NCBI RefSeq assembly: GCF_001483965.1
Contig: NZ_CP010796.1
Span: forward strand, 186,001 to 250,000
Origin: Carnobacterium sp. CP1
Lineage (GTDB): Bacteria > Bacillota > Bacilli > Lactobacillales > Carnobacteriaceae
Length of the DNA: 64,000 nucleotides
Reading direction: 5' to 3'
Part shown: in pieces, positions 10,275-20,394 of the stretch
Layout: every line of letters begins with the position of its first letter
Position numbering within the stretch: the first letter of the stretch is position 1
Program-made: the position numbers and the translations under genes
Notes under the pieces: generated by a model
What the model was told of the DNA's origin: nothing
Seen by the model: only the letters and a program-made list of their open reading frames with translations
Databases searched by the model: none

Positions 10275-12923
10275 ATGAAACACTTATCAAGTAACGAAGT
10301 CCGTCAATTGTTTTTAGATTTTTTCGAAACAAAAGGACATAAAATAGAACCAAGTGCATCGCTTGTGCCAGTTGAAGACCCTACCTTATTATGGATCAAT
10401 TCAGGTGTTGCAACGTTAAAAAAATATTTTGACGGTTCAGTGATTCCTGATAATCCTAGAATCGCAAATGCTCAAAAAAGCATTCGAACCAATGATATTG
10501 AAAATGTAGGAAAAACAGCGCGGCACCATACTTTATTTGAAATGTTAGGAAATTTTTCTATTGGAGAATATTTTAAAGAAGAAGCGATCGTCTGGGCATG
10601 GGAGTTCTTAACTAGCGAAGAATGGTTAGGCTTAGATCCAGAAAAACTTTATGTAACAGTTTATCCTGAAGATAAAGAGGCTGCCCAAATTTGGAAAGAA
10701 AAGATTGGGTTGACTGAGGAGCATATTATTGAAGTCGCTGACAACTTCTGGGATATTGGTGCTGGTCCAAGTGGCCCGGATTCTGAAATCTTTTATGATC
10801 GTGGTGAAGCATTTGATAATTTGGCGAAAGACGATCCAGAAAATTACCCTGGCGGTGAAAACGAACGCTGGCTTGAAATTTGGAACTTAGTGTTTTCTGA
10901 ATTTAATCATAAAGCTGACGGCACTTATGAACCGCTACCGAATAAAAACATTGATACAGGAATGGGATTAGAGCGTGTCGTTTCAATTTTGCAAGATGCT
11001 CCAACGAATTTTGAGACGGATTTATTTATGCCGATCATTAAAGAGATTGAAAAAATGAGCGATGGCAAAAAATATGGCGATAATGAACAAGATGATATTT
11101 CCTTTAAAGTGATTGCGGATCATTTGCGTGCAGTAAGTTTTGCGATCGGGGACGGTGCTCTTCCGTCAAACGAAGGACGAGGATATGTTTTACGCCGATT
11201 GTTGCGTCGTGCAGTGATGCATGGGAAAAAACTGGGTATTGATGAAGCCTTTATGTACAAATTGGTTCCAGTTGTCGGCAAAATTATGAATAGCTACTAT
11301 CCAGAAATTTTAGAACAAGAACCGTTTATTGTAAAAGTCATTCAGACAGAAGAAGAACGGTTTCATGAAACGATCAATGATGGATTGACGATTTTAAATA
11401 ATCTGATTAAAGAATTAAAAGCTGCCGGTGAAAAACGAATCTCTGGTAAAGATATTTTCAAATTATATGATACTTTTGGGTTCCCGGTTGAATTGACGGA
11501 AGAATATGCTGAGGAAAAAGGCTTGGCAGTCGACCATGAAGGTTTCGTAAAAGAAATGGAAATACAACGTAATCGTGCCCGAGCAGCTAGAAGCGATGAA
11601 AAATCAATGGGCGTTCAAACACAGTTGTTTTCAGAAGTAACAGCAGAAAGCAGCTTTGTCGGATACGATCAGACCAAGGCAGAAGGTAAACTGGAAGTTA
11701 TTGCTGCAGAAGAAGAGTTGGTCCAAAAAGCTATAAAAGGCGACATCGTCCGTGTCATTTTTGACCAAACACCTTTTTATGCAGAAAAAGGCGGACAAGT
11801 TGCCGATAAAGGAACGATCGTAAATACAGATGGAACGGTGGTCGCAAACGTACTAGATGTCAAACAAGCGCCGGCTGGACAGCCTTTGCATACGGTAGAA
11901 GTACTTGAAAGCTTACAAGTAGGGCAAACGTATCAGTTATGTGTGGATGAAGCTTTGCGACGCGGCATTACGCGCAACCATACAGCGACTCACTTATTGC
12001 ATCGTGCATTAAAAGATATCTTAGGTGAACACGCTAACCAAGCTGGTTCGTTAGTTACTTCCAATCATTTGCGGTTTGATTTCACACATTTTGGTCAAAT
12101 TACGCAAGAGGAACTAGATGAAATGGAACAAATCGTTAACGAAAAAATTTGGGCTTCATTACCAGTAAAAACGATTGAAACAGATATTGAAACAGCTCGC
12201 GGCTTAGGAGCAATGGCTTTATTCGGTGAAAAGTACGGCAATCAAGTACGCGTTGTCCAAGTAGGCGATTATTCAATGGAATTATGTGGAGGAGTACACG
12301 TTCAAAATTCAAGTGAGATCGGTATTTTCAAAATCCTTTCAGAATCAGGCATTGGTGCAGGAGTGAGGCGAATTGAAGCCGTGACTAGTGAAGCTGCTTA
12401 CCGTATATTGCAATCAGAAGAGCGACGTCTAAAAGAACTCGCAAGCTTAGTAAAAGCTCAACAAACAAAAGATGTCGTATCAAAAGTAGAACAATTGCAA
12501 TTTGATCTAAAAGAAGCTCAAAAAGAAAATGAATCGTTACAAGCTAAATTAGCAAATGAACAAGCAGGAGAAATTTTCAAAACGGTACAAGAAGTCAATG
12601 GTATTACGATCGTTGCTGCACAAGTAGAAGTCAATGATATGAATCAACTGCGTCAATTAGCTGATCAATGGAAACAAACAGCTGTCTCAAATGTTTTAAC
12701 TCTCGGATTTGCCAAAGAAGGAAAAGTTAACCTTCTGACAGCTGTTGATCCAGAAACAATCAAAAAAGGGTTGAAAGCTGGTGACTTGATCAAAGAAATA
12801 GCTCCGTTAGTTGGCGGTGGCGGCGGAGGCCGTCCTGATATGGCGCAAGCGGGTGGAAAGAATCCTGCTGGTTTGCCGGGTGCTCTAGAAAAAGTAGCAG
12901 AATGGGTTCAAAAAAATAGTTAA
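10275..12923 (+). CDS. alaS: Alanine-tRNA ligase
   Basis: AlaRS charges tRNA-Ala and clears mischarged Ser and Gly by its editing domain. At 882 residues it has the usual length. Order of domains: class II catalytic core with '[16 protein letters not shown]', editing domain with zinc-binding '[13 protein letters not shown]' near residue 565 and 'CGGVH' near residue 670, and a C-terminal coiled coil and DHHA1 domain ending in '[15 protein letters not shown]'. The start at 10275 is preferred to the in-frame ATG at 10257, because GGAGAGG at 10259-10265 is the ribosome binding site. It is controlled by the upstream T-box. Confidence 0.97.
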   Translation: MKHLSSNEVRQLFLDFFETKGHKIEPSASLVPVEDPTLLWINSGVATLKKYFDGSVIPDNPRIANAQKSIRTNDIENVGKTARHHTLFEMLGNFSIGEYFKEEAIVWAWEFLTSEEWLGLDPEKLYVTVYPEDKEAAQIWKEKIGLTEEHIIEVADNFWDIGAGPSGPDSEIFYDRGEAFDNLAKDDPENYPGGENERWLEIWNLVFSEFNHKADGTYEPLPNKNIDTGMGLERVVSILQDAPTNFETDLFMPIIKEIEKMSDGKKYGDNEQDDISFKVIADHLRAVSFAIGDGALPSNEGRGYVLRRLLRRAVMHGKKLGIDEAFMYKLVPVVGKIMNSYYPEILEQEPFIVKVIQTEEERFHETINDGLTILNNLIKELKAAGEKRISGKDIFKLYDTFGFPVELTEEYAEEKGLAVDHEGFVKEMEIQRNRARAARSDEKSMGVQTQLFSEVTAESSFVGYDQTKAEGKLEVIAAEEELVQKAIKGDIVRVIFDQTPFYAEKGGQVADKGTIVNTDGTVVANVLDVKQAPAGQPLHTVEVLESLQVGQTYQLCVDEALRRGITRNHTATHLLHRALKDILGEHANQAGSLVTSNHLRFDFTHFGQITQEELDEMEQIVNEKIWASLPVKTIETDIETARGLGAMALFGEKYGNQVRVVQVGDYSMELCGGVHVQNSSEIGIFKILSESGIGAGVRRIEAVTSEAAYRILQSEERRLKELASLVKAQQTKDVVSKVEQLQFDLKEAQKENESLQAKLANEQAGEIFKTVQEVNGITIVAAQVEVNDMNQLRQLADQWKQTAVSNVLTLGFAKEGKVNLLTAVDPETIKKGLKAGDLIKEIAPLVGGGGGGRPDMAQAGGKNPAGLPGALEKVAEWVQKNS

Positions 12924-13133
12924 GAACTAATAGAGGAAGCTTAGAACAGTAATAAGTTTTAAGCGACCTTTTTTAATAGGAAACCTAAAAAGCGTTAAAT
13001 AGACTATTAGCGAGATTGTTATGAAAACCAATGAAAAGAACAGAAAAGCAAGTGGATTTCTTTATAGTTATTGTAGTTTGAAGTGCTTTCTTGTAGAATA
13101 AGGATAGAGTTTACAGAAATCGGGGTGCAGAAC

Positions 13134-13400
13134 ATGAGTTCAATAGATGAAACAGTTCGTTTTAATGTTGGTGATAATCATGATAAAGATGTTAAGCAAA
13201 CACTAGCATTAGTGTATGAAGCATTAGAAGAAAAAGGATACAATCCAATCAATCAAATTGTCGGTTATTTACTCTCTGGAGACCCAGCATACATTCCACG
13301 TCACAAGGATGCTAGGAACTTAATTAGACGCCATGAACGTGATGAAATAGTAGAAGAATTAGTGAGAACTTATTTGAAAGCGAGTGGAACAGAAGCTTAA
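13134..13400 (+). CDS. ireB: IreB family regulatory phosphoprotein (UPF0297)
   Basis: An 88-residue soluble protein matching IreB/YrzL, with '[10 protein letters not shown]' near the start and the conserved stretch '[20 protein letters not shown]' followed by 'DEIVEELV'. In Enterococcus faecalis, IreB is a substrate of the Ser/Thr kinase IreK, phosphorylated on N-terminal threonines, and affects cephalosporin resistance. Thr8 here is a candidate site. The start at 13134 follows a GGGGTG ribosome binding site; the longer frame from a GTG at 13083 is unlikely. Its stop codon overlaps the ruvX start by one base, so translation is coupled. Confidence 0.93.
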   Translation: MSSIDETVRFNVGDNHDKDVKQTLALVYEALEEKGYNPINQIVGYLLSGDPAYIPRHKDARNLIRRHERDEIVEELVRTYLKASGTEA

Positions 13401-13822
13401 TGAGAACTATGGGATTAGATGTTGGTTCAAAAACTGTTGGCGTTGCTATTAGCGATCCATTTGGTTGGACTGCACAAGGAATTGAAACAGTTAAAATTAA
13501 CGAGATTCAAGAAGAGTATGGTTTATCCAGAATCAGCGAATTGGTAAAAGAATACGAAGTTTCAAAAGTGGTTATCGGATTGCCTAAAAATATGAATAAT
13601 TCTATTGGGCCACGAGCAGAAGCATCGATTCGGTATGCCGAACTTTTAAAAGAAATCATTCAGCTTCCGATTATTTTTCAAGATGAACGATTAACAACTG
13701 TCCAAGCTGAACGGATGTTGATTGAAGAAGGCAACGCATCAAGAGCTAAGCGGAAGAAAGTCATTGATAAAGTAGCAGCAGTGATGATTCTCCAAAACTA
13801 TTTGGATAGCAATCAAAACTAG
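13400..13822 (+). CDS. ruvX: Holliday junction resolvase-like nuclease RuvX (YqgF)
   Basis: A 140-residue RNase H-fold protein. Visible: '[17 protein letters not shown]' (catalytic Asp near the N-terminus), '[17 protein letters not shown]', and '[15 protein letters not shown]', the usual second acidic site. YqgF proteins are linked to pre-16S rRNA processing and to branched-DNA cleavage; which dominates here cannot be told. The ATG overlaps the ireB stop by one base (TAATG). The order alaS-ireB-ruvX-DUF1292 is widely kept in Firmicutes. Confidence 0.93.
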   Translation: MRTMGLDVGSKTVGVAISDPFGWTAQGIETVKINEIQEEYGLSRISELVKEYEVSKVVIGLPKNMNNSIGPRAEASIRYAELLKEIIQLPIIFQDERLTTVQAERMLIEEGNASRAKRKKVIDKVAAVMILQNYLDSNQN

Positions 13823-13886
13823 CTTTTAAAAGAGACTTACGTTAAAATGGATAAGAATTATATTTAAACACAAAGGAGTGTTAAGC

Positions 13887-14213
13887 ATGGCACACGATCA
13901 CGACCATAATCATGACCACAATCACGAAGAAGATCACGAACACGACCATATCACTATCATCGATGAACAAGGAAATGAAGAATTGTATGAAATTTTATTC
14001 ACCTTTGACTCTGATGATTTTGAAAAATCGTATGTTTTAGTTTATCCAGCTGGTTCTGCAGAAGGAGAAGAAGTTGAATTACAAGCTTATTCTTATATAG
14101 AAACAGCAGATGGTGGACAAGGGGACTTAGAGCCTATTGAAACAGACAAAGAGTGGGATATGATTGAAGAAGTATTAAATACATTTATGGCTGATGACGA
14201 AGAATCGTTTTAA
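13887..14213 (+). CDS. DUF1292 family protein (YrzB-like) with a His-rich N-terminus
   Basis: A 108-residue, very acidic soluble protein. The core ('[20 protein letters not shown]') matches DUF1292, a family of unknown function that follows ruvX in many Firmicutes. Residues 3-21 are an unusual run of His, Asp, Glu and Asn with nine histidines, which could bind divalent metal. The start at 13887 has AAAGGAG upstream; an in-frame GTG at 13878 overlaps that ribosome binding site and is unlikely. A terminator follows. Confidence 0.87.
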   Translation: MAHDHDHNHDHNHEEDHEHDHITIIDEQGNEELYEILFTFDSDDFEKSYVLVYPAGSAEGEEVELQAYSYIETADGGQGDLEPIETDKEWDMIEEVLNTFMADDEESF

Positions 14214-14236
14214 GCAAGATAATTGAATGAATAGAA

Positions 14237-14270
14237 ATTGAGCTAACGTAAGATGAGTTAGCTCAATTTT
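14237..14270 (+). terminator. Terminator after the alaS-ireB-ruvX-DUF1292 unit
   Basis: ATTGAGCTAAC (14237-14247) pairs with GTTAGCTCAAT (14257-14267), then TTTA. Confidence 0.8.
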
Positions 14271-14426
14271 ATTGCGCGGATCTTTCTTGAAAGTAAAAAC
14301 AAGTTTTATTGATTTCTCGCCGTAATAAAAAACGATCGGCAAAGGAATAGAATAACCTCTTTAAATGATAAAATCGTAACAAATTGGCAGTTGGCTTTTT
14401 TTTTTCGCAACGATTATGGTATCATG

Positions 14427-14432
14427 TATAAT
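14427..14432 (+). promoter_or_regulatory. Possible -10 box for mltG in a 312-base gap
   Basis: The gap 14214-14525 holds the upstream terminator and a TATAAT at 14427-14432 with no good -35 box. About 90 bases of leader would precede mltG. I see no gene in the gap. Confidence 0.45.
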
Positions 14433-14525
14433 AGTACAGGCGAGTAGTCAAAATAACATGTGACTAAATGAAAATGAGAGTAGAAAATCCCGTGGTTTTC
14501 TTGATTTCGATAGGAGGGCCTCTTC

Positions 14526-15686
14526 TTGGCGAAGAAAAATAATGGCAAGCAACCAAAAAATGAGAAAGGGAACAAACTAGATGTCTATTCAAAAGTAGCG
14601 GAAAGACAAAAAGAGACAAAAATGGTCAGAAAAATTGTACTGAGCATCATTTCAATTTTAGTTTTATTATTGATCGTTTTTGGAATAGTAGGCTACCAAT
14701 ATGTAACGACATCTCTTCAACCATTGGATGCTTCCAGTGAAAAAGAAATTCCGTTAGAGGTTCCTTCAGGTTCAACTTCAACCGATATTTCCCGTATTTT
14801 AGAAGAAAAAAAAGTGATCAAAAGCGCTTCAGTGTTTAATTTTTATATCAAATTAAACAATGAAACAGATTTCCAAGCAGGCTACTATCTCTTTTCCCCT
14901 TCTATGACATTGGATGAAATTATTCGATCTTTGCAGGCTGGCGGCAGTCCCGTGGCGTTCGATGGTACAAAAATATTAGTTCAGGAAGGCTTGACCATTG
15001 ATCAAGTTGCAAAATCAGTGGAGAATTCAACTGATTATACTGCTGAGGAATTTTTGGAGGCTGTAAAAGAACCTTCTTTATTGGAAGACTTAAAAGAAAA
15101 ATATCCGGACTTGCTAACGAGTGCATTGGAATCAAAAGAAACACGCTATGCTTTAGAGGGATACTTATTTCCAGCAACTTATGATTTTTCGGAAGATAAA
15201 TCTCTTGAAACAGTGATTGGAAACATGATAGAAAAAACAGATGAAGTCATGCAGAAGTATTATGAACCTATAAAAGAGAGCGGCTTATCGGTTCACGAAG
15301 TTATGACACTAGCTTCTTTAGTGGAACGAGAAGGAATAACTTATGATGATCGAACCAAAATTGCGAGTGTCTTCTTCAATCGTTTAGAGGTAGAGATGCC
15401 TTTGCAATCCGATATCAGTGTTTTATATGCTTTAAATGAACACAAAGAAATGGTTACTTATAAAGATTTAGAAGTAGAATCACCTTATAACCTTTATGCA
15501 AATACTGGGTTCGGCCCAGGGCCTTTTAATAGCCCTTCAGAAGAAGCTATTAAAGCTACTTTGAATCCAGCTGAAACCAACTACTTGTATTTCTTAGCAG
15601 ATACTAAAACAGGAAAAGTATACTTTTCGAGAACCTACGCTGAGCATCAAGAGCTTATAGATCAATACATTACAGAGAATGAATAG
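14526..15686 (+). CDS. mltG: Endolytic transglycosylase MltG
   Basis: MltG cuts new glycan strands inside the chain and so helps set their length. The 386-residue protein has a charged cytosolic N-terminus, one membrane helix at about residues 39-60 ('IVLSIISILVLLLIVFGIV'), then the YceG domain outside. 'TLASLVEREG' holds the probable catalytic glutamate and 'NTGFGPGPFNSPSEEAI' is the conserved C-terminal signature. The gene starts at TTG (14526), supported by GGAGGG at 14513-14518 and the lack of a nearby in-frame ATG. It is followed by udk after a strong hairpin. Confidence 0.94.
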   Translation: MAKKNNGKQPKNEKGNKLDVYSKVAERQKETKMVRKIVLSIISILVLLLIVFGIVGYQYVTTSLQPLDASSEKEIPLEVPSGSTSTDISRILEEKKVIKSASVFNFYIKLNNETDFQAGYYLFSPSMTLDEIIRSLQAGGSPVAFDGTKILVQEGLTIDQVAKSVENSTDYTAEEFLEAVKEPSLLEDLKEKYPDLLTSALESKETRYALEGYLFPATYDFSEDKSLETVIGNMIEKTDEVMQKYYEPIKESGLSVHEVMTLASLVEREGITYDDRTKIASVFFNRLEVEMPLQSDISVLYALNEHKEMVTYKDLEVESPYNLYANTGFGPGPFNSPSEEAIKATLNPAETNYLYFLADTKTGKVYFSRTYAEHQELIDQYITENE

Positions 15687-15725
15687 ACTAGCCAGACTGA
15701 TTGACTAATTAATTAAAGCGATAGG

Positions 15726-15760
15726 TGAAAAGCATTGAGCATTTAGCTCAATGCTTTTCA
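15726..15760 (+). terminator. Perfect 15-bp hairpin between mltG and udk
   Basis: TGAAAAGCATTGAGC (15726-15740) pairs without mismatch with GCTCAATGCTTTTCA (15746-15760). The T tract is only the four T of the 3' arm, so it may be a weak terminator or an RNA-processing or stability element placed 19 bases before udk. Confidence 0.65.
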
Positions 15761-15779
15761 TAAGGAATGGAGCGAAGGC

Positions 15780-16427
15780 ATGAGTAACAAGAATAAACCA
15801 ATTGTCATTGGGGTAACAGGTGGTTCTGGAAGTGGAAAAACAAGCGTTAGTCGTGCTATTTACAATCACTTTTCAGGCCATTCTATTTTAATGTTGGAAC
15901 AAGACTTTTATTATAAAGATCAAAGCAATCTTTCTTTTGAAGAACGATTAAAAACGAATTACGATCATCCTTTTGCATTTGACACAGATTTATTAATTGA
16001 TCATCTCAAAGATTTAATCTGTTATCAACCAATTGAAAAACCAGTATATGACTATGAAGCTCATACACGAAGCAGCCAAGTGATTATTCAAGAGCCTAAA
16101 GAAGTCATTATTTTAGAAGGTATTTTGATTTTGGAAGATAAGCGATTAAGAGATTTGATGGATATCAAAGTCTATGTCGATACAGATGATGACATTCGCA
16201 TCATCCGTCGTATCAAGCGCGACATTGAAGAGCGCGGCCGAACATTAGATTCTGTTATTGAACAATATTTAACCGTTGTAAAACCAATGCACAACCAGTT
16301 TATTGAGCCGTCAAAAAAACATGCGGATATTATTATTCCAGAAGGCGGTCGGAACCAAGTAGCGATTGATTTGATGACAACAAAAATTAAAAGCATCCTT
16401 GAATACCGAATGGATGACAAATTTTAA
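15780..16427 (+). CDS. udk: Uridine kinase
   Basis: Udk phosphorylates uridine and cytidine to UMP and CMP in pyrimidine salvage. The 215-residue protein begins with the P-loop '[14 protein letters not shown]' and shows '[17 protein letters not shown]', '[13 protein letters not shown]' and '[17 protein letters not shown]', all typical of the uridine kinase family. GGAATGGAG precedes the ATG. Between mltG and greA this is the standard Firmicutes order. A strong hairpin just upstream may partly uncouple it from mltG. Confidence 0.96.
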   Translation: MSNKNKPIVIGVTGGSGSGKTSVSRAIYNHFSGHSILMLEQDFYYKDQSNLSFEERLKTNYDHPFAFDTDLLIDHLKDLICYQPIEKPVYDYEAHTRSSQVIIQEPKEVIILEGILILEDKRLRDLMDIKVYVDTDDDIRIIRRIKRDIEERGRTLDSVIEQYLTVVKPMHNQFIEPSKKHADIIIPEGGRNQVAIDLMTTKIKSILEYRMDDKF

Positions 16428-16581
16428 ATTAGAAATTTTTCTAAATTGCCGTTAAAGTATTTACAATTACTTGTCTTCATGGTATCTTGTCACTATTGAA
16501 AATATAATTACGCTTTCAATAAATGAATGAATAATAAAATCAAAAAATAAGATTAGATGATTTAAAAAGGAGAAGTTTGTT

Positions 16582-17055
16582 ATGATAGAAAAAGTATATC
16601 CAATGACTTTAGAAGGCAAAAAAAAATTGGAAGCAGAATTAGAAGAATTAAAAACAGTGAAAAGAAAAGAAATTGTTGAAAGAATTAAAATTGCGCGTAG
16701 CTTCGGAGACTTATCTGAGAACTCTGAATATGAATCAGCTAAAGATGAGCAAGCTTTTGTTGAAGGTCGTGTGACAACAATTGAAAATATGCTGCGTTTT
16801 TCTGAAATCATTGATAATTCAAAAGGAGCAGCAGATGAAGTTTCATTAGGTCGCAAAATTACATTTATTGAATTGCCAGATGGGGAAGAAGAAGAGTATA
16901 CCATTGTCGGTAGTGCTGAAGCAGATCCATTCAGCGGCCTCATTTCTAATGATTCACCGATTGCAAAAGCTTTGATTGGCAAAAAAATTGGTGAAGAAGT
17001 TACTATCTCAACACCAGGCGGAGATATGCCAATTAAAATCACTAGTATTGAATAG
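16582..17055 (+). CDS. greA: Transcription elongation factor GreA
   Basis: GreA enters the RNA polymerase secondary channel and stimulates cleavage of backtracked RNA. The 157 residues show the N-terminal coiled coil with '[16 protein letters not shown]'-type heptads (here '[15 protein letters not shown]'), '[16 protein letters not shown]' with the acidic tip residues, and the C-terminal globular domain ending '[15 protein letters not shown]'. The ribosome binding site is AAAGGAGAAG. A terminator follows. A 191-residue frame on the opposite strand is only a shadow. Confidence 0.97.
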   Translation: MIEKVYPMTLEGKKKLEAELEELKTVKRKEIVERIKIARSFGDLSENSEYESAKDEQAFVEGRVTTIENMLRFSEIIDNSKGAADEVSLGRKITFIELPDGEEEEYTIVGSAEADPFSGLISNDSPIAKALIGKKIGEEVTISTPGGDMPIKITSIE

Positions 17056-17075
17056 AAAACTAAATAACAATCAAT

Positions 17076-17107
17076 AAGCTGCCTAACGAGCAGCTTTTCT
17101 TTTTATT
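17076..17107 (+). terminator. Terminator after greA
   Basis: AAGCTGC (17076-17082) pairs with GCAGCTT (17090-17096), followed by TTCTTTTT. Confidence 0.8.
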
Positions 17108-17240
17108 TATAGAGGAATTAAAAGGTGGCTGGCATCGGTCTTTAGTCGTAGAAGAACTTCATGCTTTAGCAGGCTGTTTATCCTTTAAAAATGGCTTATA
17201 CTTATGCTACAGTAGAAGACATGAAAGAGGGTGAGTAGAG

Positions 17241-17978
17241 ATGAACAAAAACTGGAAACTTTTTTTTCTGATTGAAGCACTGTTGTCCTTATGGTTGATC
17301 TATGAGCTGTTTAATAATGTTTTTACCTTAGGAGTCCTTGTAGCAGGTAGTTTAATCGTGATACGCAGCAAGAGTTTTAAAGCAACTTCGAAAAAACATA
17401 TGTATTGGTTGGTAGGAGGACTTTTGGTTCTGTTTTCTTTGCTTTCCACCACTGCAGTTTGGATGATGTTGATTTGTGCTATTTTATTTTTTGCAACAAT
17501 AGGAGGAAAACTTTTTTCGAAATTTGATCCGCTTCATTTTGAAAATGCTCCATGGCAAGAAAAAGAAATTATCGTTGTTGAAACCACTACAAATTTACCC
17601 AAAAACGGGAAACGTTTTAAACGAACTTGGTTAGGAAATGAACGTATCGGAAATACGATTTACGAATGGGACGATATTAATTTTATTGTTTTCATGGGCG
17701 ACACTATTGTCGATATCGGTAATACCTTATTGCCTAAAAATGAAAGTTATGTCGTTATTCGTAAAGGTTTTGGAAAAACACGTATTTTAGTACCGGCTGG
17801 TATCGGGATCATGGTAGAGCATAGTGCTTTTAAAGGGAAAGTCAATTTTGAAGATGAAATCTATGTTTTAAATAACGAATCGGTTAAATTATATAGTAAA
17901 AATTTTGATGAAAATACTAGAAAACTAAAATTGATTACGAACGTACTAATAGGCGATTTAGAGGTGATTTCAATATGA
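17241..17978 (+). CDS. liaF: LiaF-type regulator of the envelope-stress system
   Basis: A 245-residue membrane protein. About four hydrophobic segments fill the first 95 residues; the rest is the soluble LiaF C-terminal domain, with 'GNTIYEWDDINFIVFMGDTIVDIGNTLL' as its core. LiaF restrains the kinase LiaS when the cell wall is not under attack by agents such as bacitracin or daptomycin. The ribosome binding site is GAGGGTGAG. It overlaps liaS by four bases (ATGA), so the three genes are translationally coupled. No liaI or liaH gene is next to it. Confidence 0.92.
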   Translation: MNKNWKLFFLIEALLSLWLIYELFNNVFTLGVLVAGSLIVIRSKSFKATSKKHMYWLVGGLLVLFSLLSTTAVWMMLICAILFFATIGGKLFSKFDPLHFENAPWQEKEIIVVETTTNLPKNGKRFKRTWLGNERIGNTIYEWDDINFIVFMGDTIVDIGNTLLPKNESYVVIRKGFGKTRILVPAGIGIMVEHSAFKGKVNFEDEIYVLNNESVKLYSKNFDENTRKLKLITNVLIGDLEVISI

Positions 17979-19045
17979 AAAAGAAAATCCTTAGAACGTG
18001 GTTCTTGCGAGTCGCCTTTTTTTCGTTTGTAGTTTTATTAGGAGCATCCCTATCTTACGGATATGCACGCTCTCCAGAAACCTGGCATATTGATCTTTTT
18101 ACTGCAAGGTTTTTACATATACCATTTTTACTTTATCTCTTAGCCATTGCCCTTCTTTTAGGATTGATCATTGCGATGGTAATGTACGTGATCCAGCGCA
18201 AACAATGGCAACAGTTAGAAGAGGCGCTTCGTTTGCTGGCAGGAGGGAATTATTCTGCTGAATATTTTGGAGAACAATTATTCGAAGACGCGAATGAAGA
18301 ACTTTATTTTGAAGATATCAAAACGTCATTATTATCTATTCGTACAAAACTAATGGAATTATCTAAAGAAGTTCAAGAACAAAGCAATCAACCTAAACTA
18401 GTAGGTGGTCAAACAAAAGAAGAGATACTTGAAGCGGAACGACGCCGTTTGGCCAGAGAATTACATGATTCTGTCAGCCAACAATTATTTGCAGCTATGA
18501 TGATGTTGTCTGCTATCAACGAACAAATGGACGATACAAATGAACTGCTGCAAAAGCAATTAAAAATGGTTGAAGGTATCATCAATGAATCCCAATCTGA
18601 AATGCGTGCTTTATTGCTTCATTTAAGGCCCATCAATTTGGAAGGCAAAACGTTGAAAACGGGAATTGAACAGTTACTGACGGAGTTGAAAACTAAAATA
18701 CAAATTCAATTAAAATGGGAGATAGATGATGTTTCATTAGCGACAGGGATAGAAGATCATCTTTTTAGAATCGTTCAAGAGCTGCTGTCAAACACCTTAC
18801 GCCATTCAAAGGCAACAGAATTAGAAGTCTATTTAAACCAATACCAAGATACCGTCCTTTTACGAGTCATTGATGATGGGATTGGTTTTGATCCAAAAGA
18901 AACAAAAGCAGGTAACTATGGGCTGCAAAATATCAAAGAACGAGTAAATGGTATGGGTGGTACATTTAAAGTTATTAGTTTTTTGAAAAAAGGCACAAGC
19001 ATAGAAATCAAAATACCGCTTATCAAAGGAAGTGAGACGATATGA
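17975..19045 (+). CDS. liaS: Sensor histidine kinase LiaS
   Basis: A 356-residue kinase of the HPK7/NarL-type class. Two membrane helices lie at about residues 12-30 and 50-73 with a very short outer loop, which fits an 'intramembrane-sensing' kinase. The phospho-acceptor is His164 in '[16 protein letters not shown]'. The ATPase domain follows with '[18 protein letters not shown]', '[11 protein letters not shown]' and '[17 protein letters not shown]'. It should phosphorylate LiaR, encoded four bases into its own 3' end. Confidence 0.94.
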   Translation: MKKKILRTWFLRVAFFSFVVLLGASLSYGYARSPETWHIDLFTARFLHIPFLLYLLAIALLLGLIIAMVMYVIQRKQWQQLEEALRLLAGGNYSAEYFGEQLFEDANEELYFEDIKTSLLSIRTKLMELSKEVQEQSNQPKLVGGQTKEEILEAERRRLARELHDSVSQQLFAAMMMLSAINEQMDDTNELLQKQLKMVEGIINESQSEMRALLLHLRPINLEGKTLKTGIEQLLTELKTKIQIQLKWEIDDVSLATGIEDHLFRIVQELLSNTLRHSKATELEVYLNQYQDTVLLRVIDDGIGFDPKETKAGNYGLQNIKERVNGMGGTFKVISFLKKGTSIEIKIPLIKGSETI

Positions 19046-19674
19046 TCAAAGTACTATTGATTGATGACCATGAAATGGTTCGTTTAGGTGTTTCTTCTTA
19101 TCTATCCATTCAACCAGATATAGAAGTCATCGGGGAAGCTGAGAATGGGAAAATTGGTTATGAACAGGCTTTAGCTTTAAGACCAGACATTATTATGATG
19201 GATTTAGTGATGGATGTGATGGATGGGATCGAATCCACCAAAGCCATTATGGCCGAGTGGCCAGAAGCCAAAATTATTATTGTGACCAGTTTTATTGACG
19301 ATGAAAAGGTTTATCCAGCTCTTGAAGCAGGAGCCGCCAGTTACATGTTGAAAACTTCCACTGCCAGTCAAATAGCCGATGCTATACGATCTACTTTTAA
19401 AGGCGAAACAATTTTAGAGCCAGAAGTCACTGGTAAAATGATGGAACGTTTGACTAAAAAACAACACCATGCACTTCATGATGATTTAACTAAACGAGAA
19501 AATGAAATTTTATTGCTGATTGCCCAAGGGAATTCTAATCAAGAGATAGCAGACGCTCTGTTTATTACATTGAAAACAGTAAAAACTCATGTCTCGAATA
19601 TATTAGCCAAACTGGATGTCGAGGATCGCACACAAGCTGCCATTTATGCGTTTAAACATCATTTGATTCGCTAG
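19042..19674 (+). CDS. liaR: Response regulator LiaR (NarL/FixJ family)
   Basis: A 210-residue response regulator. The receiver domain holds the acidic pair 'IDDHE', phospho-acceptor Asp54 in '[16 protein letters not shown]', and conserved Lys in 'MLKTSTASQ'. The C-terminal LuxR-type helix-turn-helix is '[15 protein letters not shown]' to '[22 protein letters not shown]'. It starts four bases inside liaS, with AAAGGAAGTGAG as ribosome binding site. In Enterococcus, Lactococcus and Bacillus it activates envelope-stress genes; its targets here cannot be seen. Confidence 0.95.
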   Translation: MIKVLLIDDHEMVRLGVSSYLSIQPDIEVIGEAENGKIGYEQALALRPDIIMMDLVMDVMDGIESTKAIMAEWPEAKIIIVTSFIDDEKVYPALEAGAASYMLKTSTASQIADAIRSTFKGETILEPEVTGKMMERLTKKQHHALHDDLTKRENEILLLIAQGNSNQEIADALFITLKTVKTHVSNILAKLDVEDRTQAAIYAFKHHLIR

Positions 19675-19970
19675 AGGATAAAAGGTATAGCTGAAGAATA
19701 CAGTCGAAATAACGTCTGTTTTGGAGTGTTAGAAGGTACATAAAAACACCGGCAAGCCTATTTTAGTCTAATTCTCGCAAGGTAAAAGATATATACCATT
19801 CAAGAAATGGTTAATAAACGAGTTAGATTTTTATAAGGCATTAAACTTAACGTCTCGGAATAAACAGGGGATATCAACTAATTCAGTAGATTAAAAAGGT
19901 AAGGTACTCTCGGGTTCGGGAAAAAATATAGGTTGAACGTATTCTAACAGAAGCTTTAATAGAATAACAG

Positions 19971-20006
19971 AAAGAGGTTGGGACAAAAGTCCTAACCTCT
20001 TTTGCA
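19971..20006 (+). terminator. 14-bp hairpin with T tract, start of the palindromic element
   Basis: AAAGAGGTTGGGAC (19971-19984) pairs with GTCCTAACCTCTTT (19989-20002) with one G-U pair, loop AAAA, then T. It could end the liaFSR transcript, 300 bases after liaR. Confidence 0.7.
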
Positions 20007-20032
20007 TATCCGAATATTTATTCTAGAACGTG

Positions 20033-20150
20033 TTCCAAAAAGCAGACCCGACGTCCACTTCACGAATAATGCTCGATGGTCTGTGACCATACTGCGCTTA
20101 TTCGTTCCAGTGATTCGGGTCTAAACGCTTTTTGTCTCACTCCCTTTCTG
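20033..20150. repeat. Long imperfect palindrome
   Basis: CAAAAAGCAGACCCGA (20036-20051) faces TCGGGTCTAAACGCTTTTTG (20115-20134). Inner arms CACGAATAA/TTATTCGT and TGGTC/GACCA continue the stem to a TGT loop, giving a hairpin of about 99 bases. The outer ends (AGAGGTTGGGACAAAA at 19973-19988, and TTTTTGTCTCACTCCCTTTCT at 20129-20149) are also near inverted copies. This resembles the small dispersed palindromic repeats of low-GC Gram-positives. No second copy was noticed in the window. Confidence 0.7.
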
Positions 20151-20362
20151 GAATATAAAATTTATCTTTTGAATAATAGTATAATAACTGATGGTTCTCG
20201 ACTTACTTCGGTTCTAAAAAAAGTCGAACAAGTTTTATCTCATAAAAAGAGTGGGCAGGGAGATTGTCCCTACAAATGTGCTTACATTAATTTTGTCAGA
20301 AAATGTTTTTTTTAAGAGAGTGTGTTAAACTAACATTAGGAAGTCATTTGGAAGGGAGGACT

Positions 20363-20385
20363 CATAGACAAGTGTACCGTCTATG
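20363..20385 (+). promoter_or_regulatory. Small hairpin between the ribosome binding site and start of the HesB-like gene
   Basis: CATAGAC (20363-20369) pairs with GTCTATG (20379-20385). GGGAGGA stands at 20354-20360, 34 bases before the ATG at 20395, too far to act unless this hairpin folds and brings it to about 11 bases. Confidence 0.6.
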
Positions 20386-20394
20386 AAATAATAT

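Larger units (their letters stand above)
19675..20394. other. 720-base gene-free region between liaR and the HesB-like gene
   Basis: No convincing gene lies here. The first 300 bases (19675-19970) show no clear structure and no clear terminator for liaR. From 19971 to 20134 there is a palindromic element, listed separately. Bases 20135-20340 are AT-rich, with small inverted repeats such as AGGGA/TCCCT near 20257-20271. A 79-codon frame at 20076-20315 runs through the palindrome and is not believable. Confidence 0.7.

Noticed and set aside
16467-17042. A 191-codon open frame on the minus strand
   Set aside because: It lies fully opposite greA, which has clear family motifs and a ribosome binding site. 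The minus frame is Ser/Ile/Phe-rich and low in sense, typical of an antisense shadow.
20020-20036. A LexA-type box GAACGTGTTC near the palindrome
   Set aside because: The half-sites are only two bases apart, not four, so it does not fit the operator.
20076-20315. A 79-codon plus-strand frame
   Set aside because: It runs through the long palindrome and has no ribosome binding site; its residues reflect the repeat.
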